From the NCBI GenBank assembly GCA_958295855.1, contig OY282383.1, positions 3,142,481-3,206,480 of the forward strand: a stretch of 64,000 bases of DNA, written 5' to 3'. Each line of letters begins with the position of its first letter. Position 1 is the stretch's first letter. Positions 1 through 7,847 of this stretch are shown here, in pieces. The notes below the pieces were generated by a model. That model was not told the origin of the DNA, did no database searches, and worked only from the letters and a program-made list of their open reading frames with translations. Made by a program: the position numbers and the translations under genes. Origin of the DNA: an uncultured Poribacteria bacterium. GTDB taxonomy: Bacteria > Poribacteria > WGA-4E > WGA-3G.

Positions 1-278
1 GTGCAAGAAGTGTGGATGCCCGATGACGCAATTTTTGCGCCTACCTACAATTTTTGCAGCTTCTTAAGCAATTGTTGCGTATAGCAGCGAGGCAGGCGCT
101 GACAAAGGCATTCCATTTTTTCCGTAGGGGTAGTGCCTTGTGCCTACCCTTCCGTAAAAGTCAGTGCTTATGCCGACTTTGATAAACCGAGTGTGTGCGT
201 GTGTTTTACAGACATCCGAGTGAGAATCGCCTTGAGATGTCAGTGGTTTTGTCCGAGAATGTGCTTTTATTTATAGAG
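1..278. other. Left-edge stretch without a supported gene
   Basis: An open frame from base 1 to 84 could be the C-terminal tail of a gene starting outside the window, but 27 codons are too few to support it. At 124-149 there is an R3 repeat, a 26-bp unit with GGGCA/TGCCC-type arms that recurs near nuoJ. The rest shows no coding signal I trust. Confidence 0.4.
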
Positions 279-295
279 TTGGCACGAAACTTGCT
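279..295 (+). promoter_or_regulatory. Sigma-54 (RpoN) type promoter
   Basis: TTGGCACGAAACTTGCT matches the -24/-12 consensus TGGCACG-N4-TTGC at every key base and with the right spacing. It lies about 100 bp before the start codon at 399, on the same strand, with no gene between. Expression of the downstream membrane protein would then need an RpoN activator; none is seen in the window. Confidence 0.7.
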
Positions 296-398
296 TAATG
301 TGCTATTATGCGGAGAGAGCACCATGGTCTCCCTCACGAGGGGTGCCCGACAGGCGCGTCTCACTCCCTATACTGAATAATACCCCGGAGGTGACATA

Positions 399-1139
399 AT
401 GTTCCGTGATTTACTCTCCAGCCGCGCGATGCACGTTGGGCTCGTTTTTTTTGTGCTGATTGTTGGGGGTACGCAGCTCTATAGTTGGCACGTCCGACGC
501 ACCAGCCAAGAAGCATTGGAGCGGACAAAGCGAATTGTGCAACAACTTGAAAACAAGAAAGAGACACGCACCGCACAGGATGTAGGGGTTTCCACAGATA
601 CCGAGACACTCGAGCCATCGGAAGTGCCCATTATCTCTGATGAAATGCCAACGATGTCAGAGGAAACGGATGCATTCCTCACAGACGATACTGTTGACGT
701 TGCGGATGCATTCCTACTCGACGATAAAACTCTCGCAGACGAGAAAGAAAACGCCGAGGGCCCCGTCTCACCCCATGGATTTGGCCCTTATCCTGAAGTG
801 CCAGACGATTATCCAGTAAGCCGTTTTTCTTGGAAGTATACCTACGATGATCCCAAGCAGGAATTGTTAGCCCGCATAAGAATTGCGTTGTGGAGACAGG
901 GAGTCCCTGTTGAAGGGGCAGTTTTTAAACAACGTAATGGGTTAATATACCCTACCATTCGCGGCACCGTCTATGTCGAATGGGACGGCGACTTTCCCAT
1001 TGGCATTTTAGGCCACCCAGATGATGATTTTGAGAGAATACGTTCAACACTTGAAGCTGGCGGGACTCCTGCCGGCATCACGGTTCTTGATTTCGATGAA
1101 GCGGGCATAGACCCGTATCAGTTTCTTAACATACAATGA
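399..1139 (+). CDS. Membrane-anchored protein of unknown function
   Basis: 246 residues, starting 8 bases after a strong GGAGGTGA ribosome-binding site. Residues about 12-30 form one hydrophobic segment followed by basic residues, so it is probably a single-pass anchor. A coiled or disordered acidic linker (about 40-120, rich in E, D, T) leads to a folded C-terminal region (about 130-246) with many aromatic residues. I do not recognise the family. The preceding sigma-54-like promoter is the only regulatory clue. No partner gene is obvious: the next gene is 230 bp away behind its own promoter. Confidence 0.75.
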   Translation: MFRDLLSSRAMHVGLVFFVLIVGGTQLYSWHVRRTSQEALERTKRIVQQLENKKETRTAQDVGVSTDTETLEPSEVPIISDEMPTMSEETDAFLTDDTVDVADAFLLDDKTLADEKENAEGPVSPHGFGPYPEVPDDYPVSRFSWKYTYDDPKQELLARIRIALWRQGVPVEGAVFKQRNGLIYPTIRGTVYVEWDGDFPIGILGHPDDDFERIRSTLEAGGTPAGITVLDFDEAGIDPYQFLNIQ

Positions 1140-1261
1140 AAAAGATGGACAGCGGACAACGCTCACACTCAAGCGCGGGTTCCTCCGCATCGGCGGAAAC
1201 ACCACTGATAACTGACAAACTGACAACTAACTGATAACCACCGAACCCAAGCTCAATTAAG

Positions 1262-1290
1262 TTGACACAATTTTGATTTTCAATTACACT
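1262..1290 (+). promoter_or_regulatory. Sigma-70 promoter before thuA-like gene
   Basis: TTGACA (1262-1267), 17-bp spacer, TACACT (1285-1290). It is about 80 bp upstream of the ThuA-like start codon on the same strand. Confidence 0.6.
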
Positions 1291-1371
1291 ATTTCCAAGA
1301 GTGCAGTTCTTACCTTCGATTTCAGGGCTATATGAAGCGACAGCACGTTTGCTGTTTCCAAGGAGGCTATC

Positions 1372-2019
1372 ATGTCAGAAATTCTCGTGCTATCCGGTGA
1401 AAACCATCGTTTTAATGCAAGCGCCAGCGTCATTCACGATTTTCTCGACGCGGATGCAGAAATTTCAGCGACGCTAACCGACGATAAAGAGATTTTAGCA
1501 TCAACGGAGTTGACTACCTACGATGCGTGTGTGTTTGGTACTGGGTTCACCCGCACGGAACGTCAAGCGGACGGATCTGTGGCGCGCGTGTCCGATTTAG
1601 CCCCATCCGAAGAAGATGGCTTGTTCCAATTTGTGCGTGATGGCAAGGGACTTGTCGGCATTCACGGCACTGCGTGGTGGATTGGCGGCCGTGCCGTTGA
1701 CCTCATCGGCGGGCATTCAAACTGGCATCCGCCCGGTTCAACCTTTACTGTTCATATTGAAGATGGCGACCATCCGACAACCCAAGGCGTTGCGGATTTT
1801 GATGTAGAAGATGAGATCTATATCTCTGCACATGATCCGCACATCCATGTGTTGGCATCCGCCGAATGGTTCGGCAAGGCGCACCCGATGGCCTGGGTCA
1901 AGCCGTACGGTTCAGGGCGTGTCTTTTATACTACCCTGGGCCACGGGCCCGGTACCTTTGAACGCGCGGGAATGCAAAAATTCCTCACGCAGGCAGTGAA
2001 ATGGGCAGCGGCATCGTAA
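1372..2019 (+). CDS. ThuA-like domain protein (trehalose utilisation family)
   Basis: 215 residues, about the size of a single ThuA domain, with a class I glutamine amidotransferase-like fold expected. Family marks include GLVGIHG (residues about 96-102), followed by the W-rich stretch and the GGHSNWHPPG loop, then a histidine-rich segment near EIYISAHDPH and GSGRVFYTTLGHG near the C-terminus. ThuA proteins are linked to sugar (trehalose, glucoside) metabolism, with the exact reaction often unknown. The AAGGAGG site before the ATG supports the start. Its neighbour is an enolase-superfamily enzyme on the same strand 92 bp on, so both may serve sugar catabolism, which is inference. Confidence 0.85.
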   Translation: MSEILVLSGENHRFNASASVIHDFLDADAEISATLTDDKEILASTELTTYDACVFGTGFTRTERQADGSVARVSDLAPSEEDGLFQFVRDGKGLVGIHGTAWWIGGRAVDLIGGHSNWHPPGSTFTVHIEDGDHPTTQGVADFDVEDEIYISAHDPHIHVLASAEWFGKAHPMAWVKPYGSGRVFYTTLGHGPGTFERAGMQKFLTQAVKWAAAS

Positions 2020-2024
2020 TCCTG

Positions 2025-2096
2025 TAGGGCGAGGTCCCTGTACCTCGCTACCCTATTTTTTCCTATAGAGCGAGGGCTCTGTGTCTCGCTATACTA
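2025..2096. repeat. Two successive palindromic repeats
   Basis: Two related hairpins stand in tandem between the ThuA-like and enolase genes. The first (about 2025-2056) has arms GGGCGAGGT/ACCTCGCT and the second (about 2063-2096) arms AGAGCGAG/CTCGCTAT. A like hairpin recurs at 25232-25258. They resemble the R3 class in layout (GTAG ... CTAC ends) and could act as transcription attenuators. Confidence 0.5.
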
Positions 2097-2111
2097 TAAT
2101 TCTAAACGTAA

Positions 2112-3200
2112 ATGCGTACGCTAAAAATTAAAACCGTAGAAACCGAAATTGTTCATGTAAATCACCGTGGCAATTGGCTTTTTGTCAAGCTCCATGCTGA
2201 CGATGGCACAATTGGTGTGGGTGAAGCCTCCCACGGTGGGGATGATGCTCGCGTCTCACACCTGATTGACACACTCAACCCTGCCCTAATAGGATGGGAT
2301 GTGTTTCAGATTGAGGCATTTCGTCACCGCTTCTACCGAGAGAGTGAAGGGCACGCCTATCATACCGCGCTCAGTGGGATTGAGCAGGCAATGTGGGACC
2401 TGGCAGGCAAGGCGTTGGCTGTTCCGAGTTATCAATTGTTAGGTGGCAGGTATCGAAAAAAGATTCGGCTCTATGCGAATATCAACCGCGCAACGGTAGA
2501 TCGAAGCCCCCTCGGCTTCGCCCGGAATGCGGCGAACGCTGTCGCCGAAGGTTTTACCGCTATAAAATGCGCACCTTTTGACGATGTTTCCGTCGCGAAT
2601 ATTTCGCAAGGCACCCTTACGCCTGCTATCCGCTTGGGCATCGATCGAATTCGTGCAATTCGTGCCGAGATTGGACCCGACATCGATCTGATGGTGGATT
2701 GCCACAGTCGTTTTAACCCCGGCATCATCATCCAAACCGCCAGAGAGCTAGCCGATCTTCACCTCTTCTGGATTGAAGATGCGGTGCCGTTAAATGACCT
2801 CGGTGCCCTCGCGCATGTAAGCCAATCTACTTCCATGCCAATTGCAACCGGCGAACGCCTGCGAACCCTGACAGGTTTTGAGAGATTGCTAAAACGGGGG
2901 CGGGTTGACTATATCTTGCCGGATGTCAAGCATGTCGGCGGGATGTTGGGTTTGAAAAAAATAGCAACCCTCGCTGAGGCACTGCAGGTGGCGGTCACGC
3001 CTCACAACCCGAGCGGGCCCGTTGCGACTGCTGCCAGTGTGCAGTGCATGGCGAGTGTCCCAAATTTCGCAATTCTTGAGTACGCTTGGGGAGAAGTAGC
3101 GTGGCGCGCGGCCCTCATTGCCCCACCTGAGAACATCGTTGACGGATTTATTGAAGTGCCCACCGGACCCGGATTGGGCGTGTCATTGGAATCGTTGTAG
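2112..3200 (+). CDS. Enolase-superfamily (mandelate racemase/muconate lactonizing) protein
   Basis: 362 residues, usual for the superfamily. The N-terminal capping domain (about 1-120) is followed by the beta/alpha barrel. Metal ligands appear as the D of MVDCHSRFN, the E of WIEDAVP and the E of ATGER; the C-terminal VTPHNPSGP carries the general-base histidine typical of the mandelate racemase/galactonate dehydratase branch. At the second-strand position the sequence is AIKCAPF rather than KxK, which argues for an acid-sugar dehydratase more than a muconate cycloisomerase. The substrate cannot be named. No clear ribosome-binding site precedes the ATG. Confidence 0.85.
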   Translation: MRTLKIKTVETEIVHVNHRGNWLFVKLHADDGTIGVGEASHGGDDARVSHLIDTLNPALIGWDVFQIEAFRHRFYRESEGHAYHTALSGIEQAMWDLAGKALAVPSYQLLGGRYRKKIRLYANINRATVDRSPLGFARNAANAVAEGFTAIKCAPFDDVSVANISQGTLTPAIRLGIDRIRAIRAEIGPDIDLMVDCHSRFNPGIIIQTARELADLHLFWIEDAVPLNDLGALAHVSQSTSMPIATGERLRTLTGFERLLKRGRVDYILPDVKHVGGMLGLKKIATLAEALQVAVTPHNPSGPVATAASVQCMASVPNFAILEYAWGEVAWRAALIAPPENIVDGFIEVPTGPGLGVSLESL

Positions 3201-3255
3201 TATTTTATGGGCAGAGCCTAATTTGCCCGGGCTTTTCGACATAAGGAACCATCAG

Positions 3256-3993
3256 ATGAAAAAATTTATTCCCCTTTACCTCGTTCTACTTGTTAGCCTA
3301 TTCGGGTGCCTTGGAAGCCAGCAGACAGCAACACAGTCGGCTGAGAAGGTTACTGCTTCAGAATCGGAAACCCCTCGGGCACTTGCTGAGCTCCAACTTT
3401 CAACGGCCAAAACGACTTATGCTGTGAAGGAGGAAATTCCGCTCGCGCTTGGCATTCATAACGGTACATTCGACATCCTCGCGCCTTTTGTCAAGGTCGC
3501 AACAATCGGCGCATTTACGCAATTAACGGTTACAGATACCCACGGCAACATAGTCAAACCCAAACATCCGATTACAATGGAAAACCCCAGAAAATATGTG
3601 ATACATGAGGGGAAATCTGTTCCGTGTATTCAAGGGTTTGCACTGAAGGCAGAAACGGAGCAAGTGGTGTCATTAGGTGATTTACAGAAATACTACCGGC
3701 TGCCGGCGGGAAATTATACGGTGACTGTTGCAATTGAACTGGAGGTCTACCGAGAATTTGTAACGGAGCAACACCCGCAGGTGATCGAGTTGCAACGCGA
3801 TCTCGCGCGCCTTCAGAAGGATCCAAACCTCCCTGCTGAGGCAAAGCGGGACGCACTGAACTCCACACAAGAGCAGATTGACTTTATTCAGGAAAAATAT
3901 AAGGATGAAGTTAAGGATATTTATCTGCCCGTTAAATCGCGTCGCGGGAAGGCGTTGCTTTCATCGAACAGTATTGCACTGACGGTAGAATAG
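3256..3993 (+). CDS. Lipoprotein with paralogue next door
   Basis: I choose the ATG at 3256 because it follows an AAGGAA site and gives a lipoprotein signal: KK, a hydrophobic stretch and the lipobox LFGC (Cys about residue 19). An upstream in-frame start would add residues overlapping the enolase gene. The 245-residue protein resembles the next gene throughout: both have a segment IPLALxIxNGTFD, YYRLPAGNYTV and IYLPVKS. It is probably a cell-envelope beta-sandwich protein; I do not recognise the family. A charged helical insert (about 175-215) distinguishes the C-terminal half. Confidence 0.75.
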   Translation: MKKFIPLYLVLLVSLFGCLGSQQTATQSAEKVTASESETPRALAELQLSTAKTTYAVKEEIPLALGIHNGTFDILAPFVKVATIGAFTQLTVTDTHGNIVKPKHPITMENPRKYVIHEGKSVPCIQGFALKAETEQVVSLGDLQKYYRLPAGNYTVTVAIELEVYREFVTEQHPQVIELQRDLARLQKDPNLPAEAKRDALNSTQEQIDFIQEKYKDEVKDIYLPVKSRRGKALLSSNSIALTVE

Positions 3994-3995
3994 CG

Positions 3996-4022
3996 GAGAG
4001 GGGCGCATGCCCCTCCCTTTGT
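3996..4022 (+). terminator. Hairpin after first lipoprotein gene
   Basis: AGGGGCGCATGCCCCT is an almost perfect palindrome just behind the stop codon, followed by CCCTTTG with a short T run. A second hairpin with GCGCGC arms follows at about 4021-4045. This may be a factor-independent terminator or simply another interspersed palindrome. Confidence 0.4.
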
Positions 4023-4138
4023 AGGCGCGCTTTCTAAACGCGCTTCTGACAAAACACGCAATTGGAAATCTCGAAGAAACCCCTAGCAAAAACCTTCTAC
4101 AAGAGAAAGAGGACAGATCAAGGAGTGATGAGCTCACA

Positions 4139-4855
4139 GTGAAAAAACTTATTCCATTTTGCCTAATTCTGATTTTTACGATGATAGGATGCCTCCCAGG
4201 TCGGTTCACCCGCTCTCCGCAGCCTGATGTGGCGGCTGCCACTTCCGAGACTAAACTCCACCTCTCAATTGCCAAGGCAACGTACGCGCGGGAGGAAGCT
4301 ATTCCACTAGCACTCAGCATTCAGAACGGTACCTTCGACCTTCTTGTGCCTTTTGGTGACGTGGCAACAGTAGGGGCATTTGCGCAATTAACGGTGAGGG
4401 ATGTCAACGGTAACATTGTCAAACCCAAACGCCCAATTACCAAGGCGAGTGCGCTAAAAACCCTCATGCAAAGGGACAAATTGGTGCAGTGTATTCAGGG
4501 ATTTGAATTGAAAGCTGGGGCCAGACAAGTTGTGTCGTTGAAAGATTTACAGAAATACTATCGACTGCCGGCGGGAAATTACACGGTGTCTGTTGTGATT
4601 GCGCTAGAGGTTTACCAAGAATTCTTAAAGGAGCAACATCCACAGGTTATTGCGTTGGAACAGGAGTGCATGCGTATTCAGAAGGTGAGGGATGCCCATG
4701 TCACCGCTGCAGACAAACGCCAAGCAATTGCGGCTATACGGAATCAGATTGAAGTCATTGAAGAGAAACACAAAGATGATATTTATCTGCCCGTTAAATC
4801 GCTACGCGGAGAGGCATTGCTTTCATCCAACAGTGTCGCGCTGACGATAGAATAG
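4139..4855 (+). CDS. Lipoprotein, paralogue of the preceding one
   Basis: 238 residues from a GTG start, with AGGAG about 13 bases upstream. The signal sequence ends in the lipobox MIGC (Cys about residue 18). It aligns with the preceding lipoprotein along its whole length, including NGTFD, YYRLPAGNYTV and DIYLPVKS, so the pair arose by tandem duplication and then diverged. Function unknown; export to a membrane surface is expected from the lipobox. Confidence 0.75.
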   Translation: MKKLIPFCLILIFTMIGCLPGRFTRSPQPDVAAATSETKLHLSIAKATYAREEAIPLALSIQNGTFDLLVPFGDVATVGAFAQLTVRDVNGNIVKPKRPITKASALKTLMQRDKLVQCIQGFELKAGARQVVSLKDLQKYYRLPAGNYTVSVVIALEVYQEFLKEQHPQVIALEQECMRIQKVRDAHVTAADKRQAIAAIRNQIEVIEEKHKDDIYLPVKSLRGEALLSSNSVALTIE

Positions 4856-5107
4856 CAGCACCCATGAAAATTTTGACATTCTCCTGCCTACTCCTGCGCA
4901 TTATCGGTAGTTGTAGCGAGGCGTGTGGGTTTGTTTGAATCTTATCAAGACCTTCCGGTGGAAACGAGACAAACATCCTGCCGAAGGTGTAGAGCATCCG
5001 AAAAAACAGCGGAGAAACCGCTTAGCAAAAACGCTACAAGTAAAAATTGCATGTTCTGGTAGCTTTAGCAATGAGAGTCCACTGCGGAAACTCCGCCCTT
5101 ATGGATA

Positions 5108-5869
5108 CTACGTTTTGGGGTGCCAGAGCTGTTCCTCAGCAATACCGAGTTCTTCTAGAATCGGTTCAAGGAGTGAGAGTTCTTCCAACTGTTTTGTGTT
5201 ATGTGCGTCACTCCCGATCAGCAACTTTACCTCTCGCTCCAAACAGAGTTGATAAAATTCGACGAGGTAGCGTTGGTTATAGCGGATTATCTTCGGGCTA
5301 ATTTCAATGCCAAGCCCGCGTTGTGAAGCGAGGTCCAACTGATAAATCAACCGTTTCTGATCTATGTGCCGCATCATCTCCTGTCCAAAGGCAGACAGTT
5401 CTGCATTGGAGAGTCGAAAAACATCTGGGGAGAGCAAAAACGGGTGAACAATGGCATCGGTAATCGGGCAGGCAATAGTCGCTTCGAACATATAGATTTC
5501 GTGAAGCGCGACCCGCCTTGGGTCCCTGAAGCTCTTGGGTTGTGCAACACCGCGCAGATGATAGTGATTGGGTGCCATCAACACGTAATCGAAATAGGCG
5601 GCAAGACGGATGTTAATCGAGGTAACGTGATATTCGAGCATCTGCGACTCCACACCAAAATGCACGGGAATTGAAGGTTTTGCTTCCGCTACCGCTTTCT
5701 GTGCCGCTTGAATCGTTTTCACCTTGCCCTGATAATTGTAATCGTGGTCGGTTATCCCGATAGCTTCCAGCCCCCGCTCCTGTTGAAGCTGGATAATTTT
5801 ATTGATACTGAATTCTTTGTCCGCACAACCAGAAAGTTGTGTGTGGATGTGGTAGTCACAACTGCGCAT
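5108..5869 (-). CDS. PHP-domain metal-dependent phosphoesterase
   Basis: 253 residues. N-terminal DYHIHTQLS gives the first HxH pair, TDHD the next ligands, then GVE, the histidines of NHYHL and VHPF, and the closing GSDAHN. This is the complete order of the PHP (polymerase and histidinol phosphatase) active site with its metal cluster. The length fits a stand-alone PHP enzyme such as a HisK-like histidinol phosphatase or a nucleotide phosphoesterase; there are no his genes nearby, so the substrate stays open. It is divergent from nuoA with about 190 bp between. Confidence 0.85.
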   Translation of the reverse strand: MRSCDYHIHTQLSGCADKEFSINKIIQLQQERGLEAIGITDHDYNYQGKVKTIQAAQKAVAEAKPSIPVHFGVESQMLEYHVTSINIRLAAYFDYVLMAPNHYHLRGVAQPKSFRDPRRVALHEIYMFEATIACPITDAIVHPFLLSPDVFRLSNAELSAFGQEMMRHIDQKRLIYQLDLASQRGLGIEISPKIIRYNQRYLVEFYQLCLEREVKLLIGSDAHNTKQLEELSLLEPILEELGIAEEQLWHPKT

Positions 5870-5926
5870 GTATCACTCCTTAAAACTGAATCATTACTGT
5901 TTTATTATCACAAATTTGCAAAAGAA

Positions 5927-5975
5927 TTGCAAGAAAAAAGAGATTTCACCTTGCGCGCCTATTTTTTTCTTGCAA
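5927..5975. promoter_or_regulatory. Long inverted repeat over the nuo promoter
   Basis: TTGCAAGAAAAAA (5927-5939) is repeated as its exact complement TTTTTTCTTGCAA (5963-5975), 13 bp arms with about 23 bp between. The right arm contains the -35 box of the predicted nuo promoter. It could be an operator for a dimeric regulator or a bidirectional terminator-like hairpin for the divergent transcripts. Confidence 0.4.
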
Positions 5976-5998
5976 ATCACTGCAATATGATATATACT
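5970..5998 (+). promoter_or_regulatory. Sigma-70 promoter of the nuo cluster
   Basis: TTGCAA (5970-5975), 17-bp spacer, TATACT (5993-5998), 65 bp before the nuoA start codon. The strong -10 box and spacing make this the likely main promoter of nuoAB and beyond. Confidence 0.6.
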
Positions 5999-6062
5999 TT
6001 TAACAACCGAATTGCATATAAGCGATGTTTACGCGACATCGCGGTTCTGAAGGATAATCTAG

Positions 6063-6473
6063 ATGCTTTTTAACTTTGCAAATGTGTTAATCTTTTTAGC
6101 TGTCGGCTGTTTATTTGTCGTCCTAAACCTGACTATCTCTCGTCTCCTGCATACGAAGCTGTTTTCAGGCGAAAAGTATATCCCTTATGAATGTGGGGAA
6201 GACCCGATTGGCGATACGCGGATAAAGTTTAACACCCGCTTTTACGTCATCGCGCTGATCTTCTTAATCTTTGACGTGGAAGCTGTGTTCCTTTTTCCAT
6301 GGGCGGTCGTCTCCCGTAGCATGGGGCTCCTTGCATTTTTGGAGATGCTTGTCTTCATCGCTATCCTCTTAGTTGGGCTTGCCTACGTATGGGCAAAAGG
6401 CGATCTGGAGTGGATTCGTTCTACGCAGCTGGAAGTACAGGCTGTTCAGAGGGAGGAAAGTTATGATAATTGA
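6063..6473 (+). CDS. nuoA: NADH-quinone oxidoreductase subunit A
   Basis: 136 residues. Three membrane helices (about 5-25, 68-88, 97-117) and the conserved segment [11 protein letters not shown] between the first two identify NuoA (ND3). The conserved [18 protein letters not shown] segment, whose E sits in the membrane path, follows. It is a membrane-arm subunit of complex I next to the quinone chamber. It overlaps nuoB by 11 bases, so the two are translated from one message. Confidence 0.95.
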   Translation: MLFNFANVLIFLAVGCLFVVLNLTISRLLHTKLFSGEKYIPYECGEDPIGDTRIKFNTRFYVIALIFLIFDVEAVFLFPWAVVSRSMGLLAFLEMLVFIAILLVGLAYVWAKGDLEWIRSTQLEVQAVQREESYDN

Positions 6474-7068
6474 TGAGAAACTCGGTAAAAACGTTATTGT
6501 TACCTCGGTTGATGCTGTCGCCAACTGGGCACGCTCTTCAGCACTCTGGCCGATGACATTCGGGCTCGCCTGTTGTGCCATTGAGTTCATGGCGACTGCC
6601 GCCTCTAACTACGACCTGGATCGGTTTGGTGCAGGGGTGCCGCGCGCAACACCGCGCCAGTCCGACCTGATGGTTATCTCTGGCACAGTGACGCTCAAAA
6701 TGGCAACCCGCATCAGAAGGCTCTATGAACAGATGCCGGAACCGAAGTACGTCATTTCAATGGGCAGCTGCGCGACGAGCGGTGGCCCCTATTGGCAACA
6801 CGGGTACCATGTCCTCAAAGGTGTCGATCGAATTATTCCGGTTGACGTTTATGTACCTGGGTGTCCACCGCGCCCGGAGGCACTCATTGAAGGGCTACTC
6901 AAACTACAAGAGAAAATTAAAACCCAAACCGTCGCCAAACGAGCCCATGTTCCATTCCTGAAAAGACTCTTTACCAAAACAGAGTGGTACCAGCACGAGG
7001 AAGCTGAAGCTGCGGCAGAGGCAGAAACCCCCGCTGCGGGAAACGGTAACGCACAAACCACCGCCTAG
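6463..7068 (+). CDS. nuoB: NADH-quinone oxidoreductase subunit B
   Basis: I set the start at the ATG at 6463, which has a GGGAGGAAAG site and gives the usual NuoB length (201 residues); a longer frame would run back through nuoA. All ligands of iron-sulphur cluster N2 are present: the adjacent Cys37-Cys38 (GLACCAIEF), Cys103 ([11 protein letters not shown]) and Cys134 ([10 protein letters not shown]). It passes electrons to quinone. An alanine- and glutamate-rich tail (about 180-201) is an unimportant-looking extension. An IS607-like element follows instead of nuoC. Confidence 0.95.
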   Translation: MIIDEKLGKNVIVTSVDAVANWARSSALWPMTFGLACCAIEFMATAASNYDLDRFGAGVPRATPRQSDLMVISGTVTLKMATRIRRLYEQMPEPKYVISMGSCATSGGPYWQHGYHVLKGVDRIIPVDVYVPGCPPRPEALIEGLLKLQEKIKTQTVAKRAHVPFLKRLFTKTEWYQHEEAEAAAEAETPAAGNGNAQTTA

Positions 7069-7171
7069 AATACCAACCTATTCAATGGGATGAGCGATTT
7101 CTCATCGAGACTATGGAGAAGAGTGCTAGACGCTGAAAATCCGAGTAAATCGGTATAAAAATCGTTTTGAC

Positions 7172-7200
7172 TTGACAAAGCGAAATAAATGTGGTATGAT
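7172..7200 (+). promoter_or_regulatory. Promoter of tnpA (IS607)
   Basis: TTGACA (7172-7177), 17-bp spacer, TATGAT (7195-7200), directly before the tnpA ATG at 7207. A consensus-quality outward-facing promoter inside the element that could also read into the downstream nuo genes. Confidence 0.6.
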
Positions 7201-7206
7201 GTAGGT

Positions 7207-7847
7207 ATGAATAATCTAATGTCACCACAAAAGGCTGCGCAGGTGTTGGATATTTCCATCGAGCACCTTCGCAGAATGGAAGCCCGCGGCGAAATCGACT
7301 GCGTGCGCACTGGAGGCGGGCATCGGCTTTAGGTATTTACCCCGCTTTGCGGGGCAGATACCACTACGATGTCCAAAAGTTTGTTGATGCTCAACGTCAA
7401 CCAGACATTTCTACCATTTGCTACTGTCGAGTCAGAGGAAAAGCGCAGGCGGACGCCCTCGCCGCGCAAGTCGAATTCATGCAAGAAAGGTACCCTGAAG
7501 CGGAGATTATCCAAGACTTCGGCAGTGGCATCAACTTCAAGCGAAAAGGACTCCAGAGGATATTGGACAGAGTCCTGTGCGGCGATAAACTCCGAGTTGT
7601 GGTCGCCCATCGGGATAGATTCGCACGATTCGGCAGCGAAGTCTTTCGATATCTTATCGAGCAAAACGGTGGAGAAGTCGTGGTTCTCAACCAAACTACT
7701 CACAGCCCCGAAGAAGAGCTTACTTCCGATTTGCTGGAGATTCTCCACGTCTTTTCCTGTAGGATGCCTGGGCTCCGACGCTACCGTGACGAAATCAAAG
7801 AAAATCAAAATCTTACCCACAACGCCACAGAAAGCGATACTCCGTAG
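7207..7847 (+). pseudogene. tnpA: IS607 serine recombinase TnpA, broken by an R1 palindrome
   Basis: The N-terminal piece (7207-7332) is a MerR-like helix-turn-helix ending in TGGGHRL, then a stop. The rest of the protein continues in another frame with YDVQKFVDAQ, the resolvase core and the helical end GLRRYRDEIKE. Between them sits a 31-32 bp R1 palindrome. Deleting 7331-7362 restores one frame of 202 residues, the normal size for IS607 TnpA. In addition the catalytic-serine motif, normally YCRVSS, reads YCRVRG, so the nucleophile serine has become arginine (one base change from a serine codon). The enzyme is doubly inactivated. Confidence 0.85.
7332..7362. repeat. R1 palindrome inside tnpA
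   Basis: R1 copy with ends GGTA/TACC and a central CCCCGCTTTGCGGGG hairpin. It introduces a TAG stop and a frameshift into tnpA. A single A flanks it on both sides, so either 32 bp were inserted or a 31-bp unit produced a 1-bp duplication. Confidence 0.85.

Noticed and set aside
195..618. Short frames before and opposite the first gene
   Set aside because: No ribosome-binding site; one is antisense to the membrane protein and the other ends at the promoter-leader region.
7369..7785. Longer N-terminal extension of tnpB
   Set aside because: It is the shadow frame of tnpA. The TnpB-like sequence starts only at about 7786.
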